A model generated the notes under the pieces. It searched no databases. It saw only the letters and a list, made by a program, of their open reading frames with translations, and was not told the DNA's origin. 64,000 bases of DNA. Origin: Cupriavidus sp. Its GTDB lineage: Bacteria; Pseudomonadota; Gammaproteobacteria; Burkholderiales; Burkholderiaceae. The first letter of the stretch is position 1. The number at the start of each line of letters is the position of its first letter. Below, one piece after another: positions 37,157-51,535 of this stretch. The stretch lies in NCBI GenBank assembly GCA_031180665.1, contig JAPSLP010000012.1, forward strand, positions 62,001 to 126,000. Direction: 5' to 3'. Position numbers and translations under genes: made by a program.

Positions 37157-37203
37157 CGTGACGTGCACTATCGAGCGACGAAGCGGCCGAAGCCCGGGGA
37201 GAC

Positions 37204-38397
37204 TCAAGGTTCGACCGGTCCGCCGGCCTGGCGCAGGATCACCTGCCACTGGATCGATTCCGAGCGGATCGAGGTGGCGAAGGCCTCGGGCGAATCGCGC
37301 AGCGGCGTCAGCCCGACCGATTCCAGGCGGCGCCCGACGTCGCCCTCGCGCACCACCTCGTCCAGCACCGTGGCGAGCTTGGCGACGATGGCGCGCGGCG
37401 TCTTGGCGGGCGCGAGCACGCCGAGCCAGGGCCCGGCGCCGTAGCCGTCGAGTCCACTCTCGTGCAGTGTCGGCACGCCGGGCGCCAGCTGCGAACGCGC
37501 CGAACCCGCCACGCCGAGCAGCCGCAGCGTGCCCTCGCGTACATGCTGCTGGACCGCCGCGAAATTGCAGAAACAGGCGCTGATGCGGCCCGCCAGCATC
37601 TCCTGCACCAGCGCGGCCTCTCCCTTGGCGGTCACCAGCGGCACGCCGTTCGGGATGCCGCGTACCGCGTACTGTGCATACAGATGGGCCGGAGTACCGG
37701 CCTGGGCGGTGCCGACACTGTAGGCGCCGGGATTGGCGCGCACCGCCGCGAGCCATTGCTGCGGCGTACGGATCGGCAGCCGGGCGTCGATCACCAGGAA
37801 CAGCGGCATCGCCGCGACGCGCGCGACCGGCGTGAAATCGCGCACGACATCGTAGGGCAGCGGCTCCACCCCGGACTGGATCAGCATGGTGGACTGGTGC
37901 AGCAGCAACGTATGGCCGTCCGAACTGGCCTTGGCCACCACGTCGCCGGCGGTGGTGCCGTTGGCGCTGGGGCGATTGTCGACCTCGACCGGCACGCCGA
38001 GCTTGGCGGTCAGCTTCTCGGCCAGCGTGCGCGCGATGGCGTCCGGCACGCCGCCGGCGGGAAAGGGCACGACCAGCCGCAGCGGGCGGGCGGGGAAGGA
38101 CATCGGGGCGGAGCGGGCGGCGACCGATGGCGCGGCGGAAGGCGCGGCGGAAGTCGCCGCCGATGGCGTGGCGGGTGGCGGGGCGGATGTCGCGGCGGAG
38201 GGCGCGGCAGGCGCAGCGGCCAGCGCATCGCTGGCCGGGCCGAGGAGAGCCGACAGAAGGCACATCATGCCCACCGCGCGCCCGGGGCCCGAAGCCGCGC
38301 CCGGTCGCGCGCCGCGCGCGCCGGTCGCCGTCACGGCGGGGAAGTGCAACGTCGCCTTACCTCGCCAAAGCCGCGCAAGCATGCGTACTTCGGGCAT
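37204..38397 (-). CDS. Bug-family tripartite tricarboxylate receptor with Ala/Pro linker
   Basis: A 397-residue periplasmic solute-binding protein. From about residue 85 it has the Bug fold (SFPARPLRLVVPFPAGGVPD, then GVPVEVDNRPSANGTTAG). ATG38397 follows GGAGG by six bases, fixing the start. The N-terminal region is odd: a basic stretch, a hydrophobic segment (VGMMCLLSALLGPASDALAA), then about 40 residues of Ala/Pro/Ser repeats before the domain. Ordinary Bug proteins begin the mature fold right after the signal peptide. No TctAB genes are adjacent; the ligand is unknown. Confidence 0.85.
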   Translation of the reverse strand: MPEVRMLARLWRGKATLHFPAVTATGARGARPGAASGPGRAVGMMCLLSALLGPASDALAAAPAAPSAATSAPPPATPSAATSAAPSAAPSVAARSAPMSFPARPLRLVVPFPAGGVPDAIARTLAEKLTAKLGVPVEVDNRPSANGTTAGDVVAKASSDGHTLLLHQSTMLIQSGVEPLPYDVVRDFTPVARVAAMPLFLVIDARLPIRTPQQWLAAVRANPGAYSVGTAQAGTPAHLYAQYAVRGIPNGVPLVTAKGEAALVQEMLAGRISACFCNFAAVQQHVREGTLRLLGVAGSARSQLAPGVPTLHESGLDGYGAGPWLGVLAPAKTPRAIVAKLATVLDEVVREGDVGRRLESVGLTPLRDSPEAFATSIRSESIQWQVILRQAGGPVEP

Positions 38398-38584
38398 CAA
38401 GATCCTCCGGGGCGCCATGCTGGCGGGGCGCCTGGATTGGCTGACAGGGGTGAGCGAGGCAGCGTTGTTCTTGCTGTGGACGATTGTACGGAGTCGGTTC
38501 CGGCGAGCACAGACCGCGTTAACCATAGCCGGGTCAACCCGGACGCACATCGGTCGGCCCCCGGTTACGCCAACTGGCGAGCCC

Positions 38585-38598
38585 TATAATCCGCGCCA
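38585..38598 (+). promoter_or_regulatory. -10 box implying a leaderless GNAT mRNA
   Basis: A perfect TATAAT (38585-38590) ends seven bases before the ATG at 38598. Transcription would start at or next to the start codon, leaving no Shine-Dalgarno. No good -35 box is seen at the usual distance. Confidence 0.45.
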
Positions 38599-39146
38599 TG
38601 TCCGAATTCCTGTTGCGGCCGATGGCTTCGGCCGACTTGCCTGAAGTGCTGGCGGTGCAGGCGCAGTGCTACCGCCCCGAACTGATCGAATCGGCCGACG
38701 CGCTGGCCAGCCGCCTGGCGCTGGCCCCAGCGCTGTGCTGGGTCGCCGCGCACGCCGATGCGCCGCGGCGGCTCGCCGCCTATCTGCTGACCCACCCGTG
38801 GCCGCGCGAGACGCTGCCGCCGCTCGACGGCGTGCTGCAGCTCGACGGTGAGGCCGGCGACACGCCCCTGACCTGGTTCATCCACGACATGGCGGTGGCG
38901 CCGGCCGGACAGGGGCAAGGCCTGGCGAAACGGCTGTATGCGAAGGCGCGGCAGGGCGCGATGCAGGCGGGCCTGCGCTGCTCGCGCCTGATCGCGGTAC
39001 AGAGTGCGGCGCGCTGGTGGCAGGGGCTTGGCTATGCGCCGGTGGCGCTTGCCACGGAAGCGGCGACCAGGGTGTCGCGCTATGGGGAAGGGGCGGTGGT
39101 GATGGGCACGCAGATCGGGGAGTCGAAGAACGGCGCGGTGGCATAG
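38598..39146 (+). CDS. GNAT-family N-acetyltransferase
   Basis: A 182-residue acetyl-CoA-dependent acyltransferase fold. The acetyl-CoA-binding motif A is clear: FIHDMAVAPAGQGQGLAKRLYAKARQGA (R/Q-x-x-G-x-A type, near residues 93-120). Motif B follows around CSRLIAVQSAARWWQGLGYAP. The N-terminus begins like many small acetyltransferases (LRPMASADLPEVLAVQAQCY). Substrate unknown. It is isolated between the divergent Bug gene and a repeat cluster. Confidence 0.88.
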   Translation: MSEFLLRPMASADLPEVLAVQAQCYRPELIESADALASRLALAPALCWVAAHADAPRRLAAYLLTHPWPRETLPPLDGVLQLDGEAGDTPLTWFIHDMAVAPAGQGQGLAKRLYAKARQGAMQAGLRCSRLIAVQSAARWWQGLGYAPVALATEAATRVSRYGEGAVVMGTQIGESKNGAVA

Positions 39147-39159
39147 CGACCGCCCTGCG

Positions 39160-39342
39160 CCCTCTCCCCCAGCCCCTCTCCCGCAAGCGGGAGACGGGCG
39201 CCAACAGGCAGCGATCCTTTTTTCGCACTGGGTTTTCTCTCTCCCTCAACGGGAAAGGGAGGCCAGCCTGCAGCGATATTCTGTTTCGTACTGTGTTCTC
39301 CCGCTCCCGCTTGCGGGAAAGGGTCGGGGAGAGGGAGCAGAC
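39160..39342. repeat. composite intergenic palindromic repeat cluster B
   Basis: Same architecture as the cluster at 876-1072. A forward unit (39160-39197: CCCTCTCCCCC then CCCGCAAGCGGGAG) leads, followed by a middle unit (39231-39262: TTTTCTCTCTCCC then GGGAAAGGGAGG). A complementary inverted unit (39295-39338: CTCCCGCTTGCGGG then GGGGAGAGGG) ends it. It fills the gap between the convergent GNAT and gltD genes. Confidence 0.65.
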
Positions 39343-39381
39343 GCCCGTATGCCGACGCCGCCCCCCTGCCCCGCGAGCCGT

Positions 39382-40845
39382 TCAGCGCGGCAGCTCCGAA
39401 TGCCCCATCAGGAAGGCGTCGACCGAGCGCGCGGCCTGGCGGCCTTCGCGGATCGCCCAGACCACCAGCGACTGGCCGCGGCGCACGTCGCCCGCGGCGA
39501 ACACCTTCGGCACGTTGGTGAAGTACGCGCGCTCGCCTTCGGTCGAGGCCTTGGCGTTCTTGCGCGCATCGGTGTCGACGCCGAACGCTTCGAGCATCGA
39601 GCCCACCGGGTTGGTGAAGCCCATCGCCAGCAGCACCAGGTCGGCCTTCAGCACGAACTCGCTGTCCGGCACTTCCTGCATGCGGCCGTCCTTCCATTCG
39701 ACGCGGCAGGCTTTCAGCGCGGTGACCTTGCCGTTCTCACCGATGAATTCCTTGGTCGCCACCGACCAGTCGCGCTCGCAGCCTTCCTCGTGCGACGACG
39801 AGGTGCGCAGCTTGATCGGCCAGTACGGCCACACCAGCGGCTTGTTCTCTTCCTCCGGCGGCTGCGGCAGCAGCTCGAACTGGGTCACCGAGACCGCGCC
39901 ATGGCGGTTCGAGGTGCCGACGCAGTCCGAGCCGGTATCGCCGCCACCGATCACCACGACGTGCTTGCCGTCGGCGCGGATCTCGTTGGGGCCGTCGCCG
40001 GCCACTTCCTTGTTCTGCGGAATCAGGAATTCCAGCGCGAAATGCACGCCCTGCAGCTCGCGCCCCGGCACCGGCAGATCGCGCGGCACTTCGGCGCCGC
40101 CGGCCAGCACGACCGCGTCGAACTGGTCCATCAGTTCCTGTGCCGTGATGGTTTCGCGCGCGTAGTTCTTGATGCCGGCCGGCAGCTTGCCGTCGGTCAC
40201 CATCACGCCGGCGCGGAAGGTCACGCCCTCGGCCTGCATCTGCGCCATGCGGCGGTCGATCAGCGTCTTCTCCAGCTTGAAGTCGGGGATGCCATAGCGC
40301 AGCAGGCCGCCGATGCGGTCGTTCTTCTCGAACACCGTGACGTCGTGGCCGGCGCGCGCCAGCTGCTGCGCGGCGGCCAGGCCCGCGGGACCCGAGCCGA
40401 CCACGGCCACGGTCTTGCCGGTCTTGTGCGCCGGCGGCTGCGGCTTGACCCAATCCTCTTCCCAGGCCTTGTCGCCGATCGCGCGCTCGATCGACTTGAT
40501 GCCGACCGGATCTTCATTGATGCCCAGCGTGCAGGCGGCCTCGCACGGCGCCGGGCAGATGCGGCCGGTGAACTCGGGGAAGTTGTTGGTCTGGTGCAGC
40601 ACGTCGATCGCCGACTTCCAGTCCTGGCGATACACCAGGTCGTTGAAGTCCGGGATGATGTTGTTGACCGGGCATCCGTTGTTGCAGAACGGGATGCCGC
40701 AGTCCATGCAGCGCGCGCCCTGCACCTTGGCTTCGTTGTCGCTCAGCCGGAACACGAATTCCTTGTAATGCCGGACCCGCTTCGGTGCCGGTTCGTAACT
40801 CTCGCTCTGGCGCGGAAATTCGAGAAAGCCAGTCGCCTTGCCCAT
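39382..40845 (-). CDS. gltD: glutamate synthase [NADPH] small subunit
   Basis: The 487-residue FAD subunit that passes electrons from NADPH to GltB. N-terminal Cys motif [17 protein letters not shown] binds the [4Fe-4S] clusters; FAD-site [18 protein letters not shown] and NADPH-site [15 protein letters not shown] are complete. ATG40845 opens [13 protein letters not shown]. It is 138 bp after gltB, standard order. Confidence 0.97.
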   Translation of the reverse strand: MGKATGFLEFPRQSESYEPAPKRVRHYKEFVFRLSDNEAKVQGARCMDCGIPFCNNGCPVNNIIPDFNDLVYRQDWKSAIDVLHQTNNFPEFTGRICPAPCEAACTLGINEDPVGIKSIERAIGDKAWEEDWVKPQPPAHKTGKTVAVVGSGPAGLAAAQQLARAGHDVTVFEKNDRIGGLLRYGIPDFKLEKTLIDRRMAQMQAEGVTFRAGVMVTDGKLPAGIKNYARETITAQELMDQFDAVVLAGGAEVPRDLPVPGRELQGVHFALEFLIPQNKEVAGDGPNEIRADGKHVVVIGGGDTGSDCVGTSNRHGAVSVTQFELLPQPPEEENKPLVWPYWPIKLRTSSSHEEGCERDWSVATKEFIGENGKVTALKACRVEWKDGRMQEVPDSEFVLKADLVLLAMGFTNPVGSMLEAFGVDTDARKNAKASTEGERAYFTNVPKVFAAGDVRRGQSLVVWAIREGRQAARSVDAFLMGHSELPR

Positions 40846-40983
40846 GTCGCTTCCTTGGGTTGTGCTCGGAGCGCAGCGCGACGCGCGCGCCCCGTTGTGA
40901 GGTCATTGTGGTGTGGTGGACGGCGCGGCGGCAGCGATTCGCCACCGTTGCCGCCCTCGCCGTCCCGGCTGCAGTGCCCGCCC

Positions 40984-45789
<4,806 letters not shown>

Positions 45790-46093
45790 GGGCTTCGATT
45801 CCGGTGAGGGCTGCGCGCCTCGTGTGGCATCGGCCGGAACGGCGTTCGCATGCAGTCCGGGGCGGACGTGGTGGGCAGCGAAGGGGACCGCAGCGGCGTA
45901 CACAGAACGTGACGCGCCGCACAATGAATGTGGGTGGAGCAAATATAAAAGAATCGTCCAATGCCCGCAAAAAAATAAAATGGGGTCAGATCACATTAAC
46001 TCATGCCCTATTTTGGTGAGGGTCATTAATTAGGGACACATTAAGGTTGCACCATTTCAGGGCAGCCTTGAAAACGGTGGCCTTCGGCGCCGA
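45790..46093. other. gltB upstream region and RAYT flank
   Basis: The gltB-proximal part should hold its promoter (AT-rich AAATATAAAAG near 45941-45951). From about 45964 the sequence changes to AAATGGGGTCAGATCACATT and TTAATTAGGGACACATTAA, the kind of conserved flank seen next to REP-associated transposases in betaproteobacteria. No gene is present. Confidence 0.5.
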
Positions 46094-46810
46094 TCATGAC
46101 GCTTGCGCAGGATCGGGTTCGGTGACCACGCGCTTGGGCCGCCCCTTCGGCAGCGGCTGCACACGCCGTTCCGCATGGCGCGCCAGGCTGCGCAGGAACG
46201 CTTCGCTGCCCAGCGGCCAGCCGCTGTGCGCGTGCTTGCGCAGCATGGCCAGCGCGGACGACGACAGCCCTTCCGCGGTCAGCGACTGGTAGCGCGATTG
46301 ACGTTCGAAAGGCGTATTCCCAAGCGCCCAGTAGACAGAGTGATCGCTCACAAAGGGGCTCGCCTCCAGCCCCACGTGATGGCGGTGGCTGCTCCAGCGG
46401 TCCTCGTCCGGCGTGTTCGCCTCGCCGGCGCGGACGGCGTTGCCTTCGGCATAGAGCATGGCCGGCAGCAACCAGGTGTCGGCCTCGAGCACTGCCGAGC
46501 GGAAGCGCCCTTCCCACAGCGTGCCGGTGCGGCTGGCGACGCGATTGAAGTAACGGGCGTAGCGGCGGCCCACCGCCTGCATGGTCAGGCTGAGCGCGTC
46601 GTCGCGGCGCGGCGTCGCCACCAGATGGATGTGGTTGGGCCTCAGCCCATAGGCATGCACCGCCAGATCGTGCTCGCGCGCCGCCATCCGCAGGCAGTCG
46701 AGGTAGAAGCGGTAGTCATCGGGGCCCAGGAATACCGGCTGGCGGTTGTTGCCACGTTGCAACACCAGCGCCGGCAGGCCGGTCGGAGAGAAGCGGGGAA
46801 GTCGAGCCAT
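46094..46810 (-). mobile_element. REP-associated tyrosine transposase (RAYT, Y1 family)
   Basis: A 238-residue single-strand transposase/nuclease related to IS200/IS605 TnpA. The HUH metal motif is PNHIHLVATP near residues 58-67; the catalytic Tyr is probably in VGRRYARYFNR near 85-91. Starts MARLPRFSPTGLPALVLQRGNNRQPVF, typical of RAYTs. The C-terminal third is basic. RAYTs are usually single-copy, domesticated enzymes thought to mobilise REP repeats. It is inserted between dgt and gltB, which are usually close neighbours. ATG46810 sits at the edge of a 12-bp inverted repeat. Confidence 0.88.
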
Positions 46811-46840
46811 GGCGCCATCGTGTCAAAGCGATGGCGCCAT
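46809..46840. repeat. perfect 12-bp inverted repeat at the RAYT start
   Basis: ATGGCGCCATCG (46809-46820) and CGATGGCGCCAT (46829-46840) flank an 8-nt loop. The hairpin would include the first base positions of the RAYT start codon and cover the place where its ribosome-binding site should be. It may limit translation or be a DNA hairpin bound by the enzyme. Confidence 0.7.
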
Positions 46841-46879
46841 GATAGCTTATCTGTCCCTATTTTTATGTCGACAAGGCGC

Positions 46880-48016
46880 TCAGTTCTGCTCGCCGACGGC
46901 GAACATCCGCCGATGCTCGCGGATCGCGTAGCGGTCCGTCATGCCGGCGATGTAGTGAGCGATCAGCCGCGGCGCGTCGCCACCGTGGGCCGCCTGGTAT
47001 TGCGGCGGCAGCAGGCGCGGGTCGGCCATGAAGGCCTCGAACAGGTCGCTGATGATGCGCTGGGCCTTGGCCGACATCCGCATCACCAGGTAGTGGCGGT
47101 ACAGATGGCGAAACAGGAAGCGCTTGAGCGCCTGTGCTTCCTCCCGGACCGCCGGGCTGAAGGCGACCAGCGGGCCGGCCGCGCGCACCGCGTCGATATC
47201 GGCGGGCCGTGCGGCGGCAATATTGCGCTGGGTCGTCTCGATCAGGTCGACGATCAGCGTGTTGATCATCCGGCGGACCGTCTCGTTGATCAGGCGCCGG
47301 CCGTTGATGCCCGGATACGCGGCCATGACCTCGGCGCGATGGCGGCCCCACATCGGTACCTCGTCCATCTGTTCCAGCGTCAGCAGCCCCGAGCGCAGCC
47401 CGTCGTCGATATCGTGGTTGTTGTAGGCGATCTCGTCGGCCAGATTCGCCAGCTGTGCCTCCAGCGACGGCTGCGTGCCTTCCAGGAAGCGGCGCCCCAG
47501 TTCACCCAGCGCGGCGGCGTTGACGCGCGAGCAATGTTTGAGGATGCCTTCGCGGGTCTCGAAGGTCAGGTTCAGGCCGTTGAAGCCGCCGTAGCGCTCC
47601 TCGAGCTCGTCCACCACCAGCAGGCTCTGCAGATTGTGCTCGAAGCCGCCGTGGTTCTTCATGCAGGCATTGAGCGCATCCTGCCCGGCGTGGCCGAACG
47701 GCGTGTGGCCGAGGTCGTGCGCCAGCGAGATCGCCTCGACCAGATCCTCGTTCAACCGCAGGTTCCGGGCGATCGACCGCGCGATCTGCGCCACCTCGAG
47801 GCTGTGCGTCAGCCGCGTCCGAAACAGATCGCCCTCGTGATTGACGAACACCTGCGTCTTGTATTCGAGCCGGCGGAACGCGGTGCTGTGGATCACGCGG
47901 TCGCGGTCGCGCTGGAACTCGCTGCGCGAGGACGACGCCGGTTCGGCGTGGACACGCCCGCGCGACTGCGCCGAGTGCGCGGCATAGGGAGCGAGATGGC
48001 TTTCGAGGTCGGTCAT
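46880..48016 (-). CDS. dgt: deoxyguanosinetriphosphate triphosphohydrolase-like protein
   Basis: A 378-residue HD-domain nucleotide triphosphohydrolase, probably controlling dNTP pools. HD residues are visible as [28 protein letters not shown] and the later [16 protein letters not shown]. The N-terminal [37 protein letters not shown] is typical of the Dgt-like subgroup. It lies 60 bp after aroB; RAYT follows it. Confidence 0.94.
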   Translation of the reverse strand: MTDLESHLAPYAAHSAQSRGRVHAEPASSSRSEFQRDRDRVIHSTAFRRLEYKTQVFVNHEGDLFRTRLTHSLEVAQIARSIARNLRLNEDLVEAISLAHDLGHTPFGHAGQDALNACMKNHGGFEHNLQSLLVVDELEERYGGFNGLNLTFETREGILKHCSRVNAAALGELGRRFLEGTQPSLEAQLANLADEIAYNNHDIDDGLRSGLLTLEQMDEVPMWGRHRAEVMAAYPGINGRRLINETVRRMINTLIVDLIETTQRNIAAARPADIDAVRAAGPLVAFSPAVREEAQALKRFLFRHLYRHYLVMRMSAKAQRIISDLFEAFMADPRLLPPQYQAAHGGDAPRLIAHYIAGMTDRYAIREHRRMFAVGEQN

Positions 48017-48076
48017 GCGGCAATCCGGTTGGGCGATGCGGGCATCGTCTGAGGGTTGCGAGGCATGGCCGACCGC

Positions 48077-49183
48077 TTACGCGACCGGTGCCTCGACGGG
48101 ACGTTTCAATACGGCATGTTGCAGCGTGGTGCGCAGGTCCGCGTCGGGCACGCTGGTGATCAGCGCCGCGCCGAGCTTCTTGAGCAGGATGAACTTGATC
48201 TGGCCGGCCTCGGCCTTCTTGTCGACCTTCATCAGCTCGATGTAGCGATCCACGCCCAGATCGGGCGCCACCACCGGCAGCATCGCCGCGGCCACCAGCC
48301 GCTCGATGCGCGAGCGCGTCTCGATGTCGATGAAGCCCAGCCGCAGCGACAGGTCCGCGGCCATCACCATGCCGCAGCCCACCGCTTCGCCGTGCAGCCA
48401 CTCGCCGTAGCCCATGCCGGCCTCGATCGCATGGCCGAAGGTATGGCCGAAATTGAGCGTGGCGCGGATGCCGCCCTCGCGCTCGTCGGCGGCCACCACC
48501 GCGGCCTTGATCTCGCAGGAGCGCTGCACCGCGAGCGCCAGCAGGTCGGCATCGCAGGCATTGAGCGCGCCGATATGCTGTTCGATCCAGGCGAAATAGT
48601 CCGCGTCGGCAATCGCGCCGTGCTTGATCACCTCGGCCAGGCCCGCGGCCAGTTCGCGCGGCGGCAGCGTCCTGAGCGTGCCGATATCGGCGATCACCGC
48701 CTGCGGCTGGTGGAAGGCGCCGATCATGTTCTTGCCCAGCGGATGGTTGATGCCGGTCTTGCCGCCCACCGACGAATCGACCTGGGCCAGCAGCGTGGTC
48801 GGCATCTGCACGAACGGTACGCCGCGCATATAGCAGGCCGCCGCAAACCCCGTCATGTCGCCGACCACGCCGCCGCCCAGTGCGATCAGCGTGGTCTTGC
48901 GGTCGGCGCCGGCGCCAAGCAGCGCATCGAAGATCAGGTTCAGCGTCTGCCAGTGCTTGAAGGACTCGCCGTCGGGCAGCGTCACCGTGCGCACGATCTT
49001 GCCCAGGCCGGTCAGCGTCGCCTCGACCCGCGCCGCGTACAGCGGGCCCACGGTCTCGTTGGTGACAATGACGGCGTGGCGGCCACGGATATGGGGAGCC
49101 AGCAGGTCGGCGCGCTCGAGCAGGTCGGCGCCGATATGGATGGGATAGCTGCGCTCTCCCAGGTCGACTTCAAGCGTGATCAT
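48077..49183 (-). CDS. aroB: 3-dehydroquinate synthase
   Basis: The second shikimate-pathway step, DAHP to 3-dehydroquinate, NAD- and metal-dependent. 368 residues; NAD-site [19 protein letters not shown], active-site [19 protein letters not shown], and metal ligands in [15 protein letters not shown] and [14 protein letters not shown]49183 overlaps the end of aroK by 14 bp, so the two are coupled. Confidence 0.97.
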   Translation of the reverse strand: MITLEVDLGERSYPIHIGADLLERADLLAPHIRGRHAVIVTNETVGPLYAARVEATLTGLGKIVRTVTLPDGESFKHWQTLNLIFDALLGAGADRKTTLIALGGGVVGDMTGFAAACYMRGVPFVQMPTTLLAQVDSSVGGKTGINHPLGKNMIGAFHQPQAVIADIGTLRTLPPRELAAGLAEVIKHGAIADADYFAWIEQHIGALNACDADLLALAVQRSCEIKAAVVAADEREGGIRATLNFGHTFGHAIEAGMGYGEWLHGEAVGCGMVMAADLSLRLGFIDIETRSRIERLVAAAMLPVVAPDLGVDRYIELMKVDKKAEAGQIKFILLKKLGAALITSVPDADLRTTLQHAVLKRPVEAPVA

Positions 49184-49892
49184 CGGTCTTGGTATCTTGC
49201 GCCGGCTCGATGTCGGCATCGCTGTGGGGATCGTTGCGGGGATCGCCGTGAGGAGGATCGTTGCGGGCGTCGTTCAGGGCATCGTTGCCGCCGGCCGCCG
49301 CGGCGACCCAGCCGGACATCTCGAGTTGCATCAGCACCATATTAGCAAGCTGGGCTACCGAGGGCTTCCCGGTCTCGATGATGAAATCGGCCACCTCGCG
49401 ATAGAGCGGGTCGCGTTCGGCGTACAGCGCCTCGAGGCGGCCCTTCGGATCCTGCGTCTGCAGCAGCGGACGGTTGCGGTCGTGCCGCGTACGCAGCCAC
49501 AGGTCGTGCGGGCTGGCGCGCAGATAGACCACCGTGCCGCGGGCCTTCAGCCGGTTGCGGTTTTCCGGCCGCAACACCGCGCCGCCGCCGGTCGCCAGCA
49601 CGATGCCCTGGCGCTGCGTCAGCTCGTCGATCATCTGCGCCTCGCGGTCGCGAAAGCCGCTCTCCCCTTCGTGATCGAAGATCACCGGGATGCGAACGCC
49701 GCAGCGCGCCTCGATCTCATGGTCGGAATCGAAGAAGGAATAGCCGAGGCGGCGGGCCACGGTGCGGCCGACAGTAGTCTTGCCGGCGCCCATCAGGCCG
49801 ACGAAAAAAAGGTTCGGACGGGAAGCGGTCACGGATTCGCGGCGAGCCGATCGGCGCTCTGCAGGCGGCTCGCGGGTTGGAAACGGCATCAT
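49170..49892 (-). CDS. aroK: shikimate kinase with charged C-terminal tail
   Basis: ATP-dependent phosphorylation of shikimate. P-loop [12 protein letters not shown], substrate-binding FFDSDHEIE and [13 protein letters not shown] loop and lid [17 protein letters not shown] are all present. The protein is 240 residues against about 175 for the family. There is a short basic N-terminal extension (if ATG49892, preceded by AAGAAG, is used; GTG49832 is an alternative). A 45-residue tail rich in Asp, Asn, His and Pro ([20 protein letters not shown]) has no family counterpart. Confidence 0.94.
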   Translation of the reverse strand: MMPFPTREPPAERRSARRESVTASRPNLFFVGLMGAGKTTVGRTVARRLGYSFFDSDHEIEARCGVRIPVIFDHEGESGFRDREAQMIDELTQRQGIVLATGGGAVLRPENRNRLKARGTVVYLRASPHDLWLRTRHDRNRPLLQTQDPKGRLEALYAERDPLYREVADFIIETGKPSVAQLANMVLMQLEMSGWVAAAAGGNDALNDARNDPPHGDPRNDPHSDADIEPAQDTKTDDHA

Positions 49893-50020
49893 CTTCTTAT
49901 GTCGGGCCCGGCGGGGCAAGACCCGTGCAAGCGCCTGGCCGGCACGAGGAGCAAATCCCTGGCGAAAATCGCCCGATTCTGCCGCATGCCGGCGCCGCCG
50001 CTGCTTTTGCGGGCCTCAGT

Positions 50021-51535
50021 CTACTGCATCCCGCCGGGCGGGGCGCGCGCGTGGCCGGGGACCGGCGCGACGGCATCGTGCAGGATGCGCGGCGTCAGGA
50101 AGACCAGCAGCTCGGTGCGATCGCGCCAGACCGAGCGGCTGCCGAACAGCCGGCCGAGCACCGGGATATCGCCCAGCAGCGGCACCTTGGCGGCATCGCC
50201 GCGGTCGGCGCGCGTATAGATGCCGCCGATCACCGCGGTGCCGCCGTTCTCGAGCAGCACCTGCGTCTGCACGTGCTTGGTATCGATGGCGAAGCCCTGC
50301 GTGGTCTGCACGCCGACGCTGTCCTTGCTGACGTCGACATCGAGCAGCACCTGCCCCTCGGGCGTGATCTGCGGCGTCACCTCCAGCTTCAGGTTGGCCT
50401 TGCGGAATTGCACCGAGGTCGCGCCGCTGGAGGTGGCCGCCTGATAGGGCAGCTCGGTGCCCTGCTCGATCAGCGCCTTGATATTGTTGGTGGTGACCAC
50501 GCGCGGGCTCGATACGATCTTGCCCTTGCCGTCCGCCTCCAGCGCCGACAGCTCCAGCGCGACGAAGCGGCTCGCTGCGCGGTTGAACAGGCTGACCGCC
50601 AGATGGCCGGGGTCGGCGCCATGCAGCGCGCCGGCCGGCAGACTGAGCAAGGGGCCGGGCTCGCCGGCCGCGCCCGGCAGCACGTCCGCCCACGTATCGG
50701 CGACGCGGCCGCGGCCGTATTGCGCGGCAAAACCCAGCTTGACGCCCAGATTGCGGCTGAACTTGTCGTCGGCCTCGACGATGCGGGCCTCGATGATGAC
50801 CTGGCGCACCGGCACGTCGATGCGGGCCAGAAATGCCGCGATCTGCTGCAGCCGCTCGGGCAGGTCGGCGACGAACAGCTGGTTGGTACGGGCGTCCGCC
50901 GTCAGGCTGCCGCGACGGGAGAGCAGGCGAAGGGGGGATGCGCCCGCCGAAGCGTCTGCCGAGGCGCCTCCATAAGCGCCCGCGTACGTGCCCTGCCCAT
51001 GCGACCCGCCATACGACCCCGGCCTCGCCGCCGGCGCGCCCGGACCGCTGCCCAGCAGCAGCCGGCGGACATCGTCGGCGCGCTGATAGTTCAGCTGGAA
51101 CACCTGGCTATCGACCGGTTCCAGATCGGCCAGTTGCTGGCGCGCCTCCAGTTCGTGCCGGTCCCGGGCCGCCAGCTCGGCGCGCGGGGCGACCCACAGC
51201 ACATTGCCCTCGCGCCGCGACGCCAGCCCCTTGGCATCGAGCACGATGCGCAGCGCCTGTTCCCAGGGCACGTCCTTGAGCCGCAACGTCAGATTGCCTT
51301 GCACGCTGTCGCTGGCGACCACGTTCAGGTCGGTGAATTCGGCGAAGACCTGCAGCAGCGCCCGGATATCGACACGCTGGAAATTGAGCGACAGGCGGTC
51401 GCGCATCGGCGAAGCCGCGGCGCCGGGCGGCGACGCGAGGACGGCGGGCGCGCCGAGCACCTGCAGCGGGATGGCGAGCGCCAGCGCCAGCGCCAACTTC
51501 CACGAAGCAGGTCGCCGCAGCGTGGGCCCCGTCAT
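50021..51535 (-). CDS. pilQ: type IV pilus secretin PilQ, short form
   Basis: The outer-membrane ring through which the pilus leaves the cell. 504 residues: signal peptide (KLALALALAIPLQVLGAPAVLA), an STN-type domain (LSLNFQRVDIRALLQVFAEF), an N1/KH-like domain, then the secretin beta-domain (VIIEARIVEADDKFSRNLGV; TPQITPEGQVLLDVDVSKDS; LLGDIPVLGRLFGSR). Usual PilQ is about 700 residues with N-terminal AMIN domains that bind peptidoglycan; these are missing. A Gly/Ala/Ser/Tyr-rich insert lies at about 190-215. It overlaps the PilO-PilP gene by 4 bp. Confidence 0.92.
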   Translation of the reverse strand: MTGPTLRRPASWKLALALALAIPLQVLGAPAVLASPPGAAASPMRDRLSLNFQRVDIRALLQVFAEFTDLNVVASDSVQGNLTLRLKDVPWEQALRIVLDAKGLASRREGNVLWVAPRAELAARDRHELEARQQLADLEPVDSQVFQLNYQRADDVRRLLLGSGPGAPAARPGSYGGSHGQGTYAGAYGGASADASAGASPLRLLSRRGSLTADARTNQLFVADLPERLQQIAAFLARIDVPVRQVIIEARIVEADDKFSRNLGVKLGFAAQYGRGRVADTWADVLPGAAGEPGPLLSLPAGALHGADPGHLAVSLFNRAASRFVALELSALEADGKGKIVSSPRVVTTNNIKALIEQGTELPYQAATSSGATSVQFRKANLKLEVTPQITPEGQVLLDVDVSKDSVGVQTTQGFAIDTKHVQTQVLLENGGTAVIGGIYTRADRGDAAKVPLLGDIPVLGRLFGSRSVWRDRTELLVFLTPRILHDAVAPVPGHARAPPGGMQ

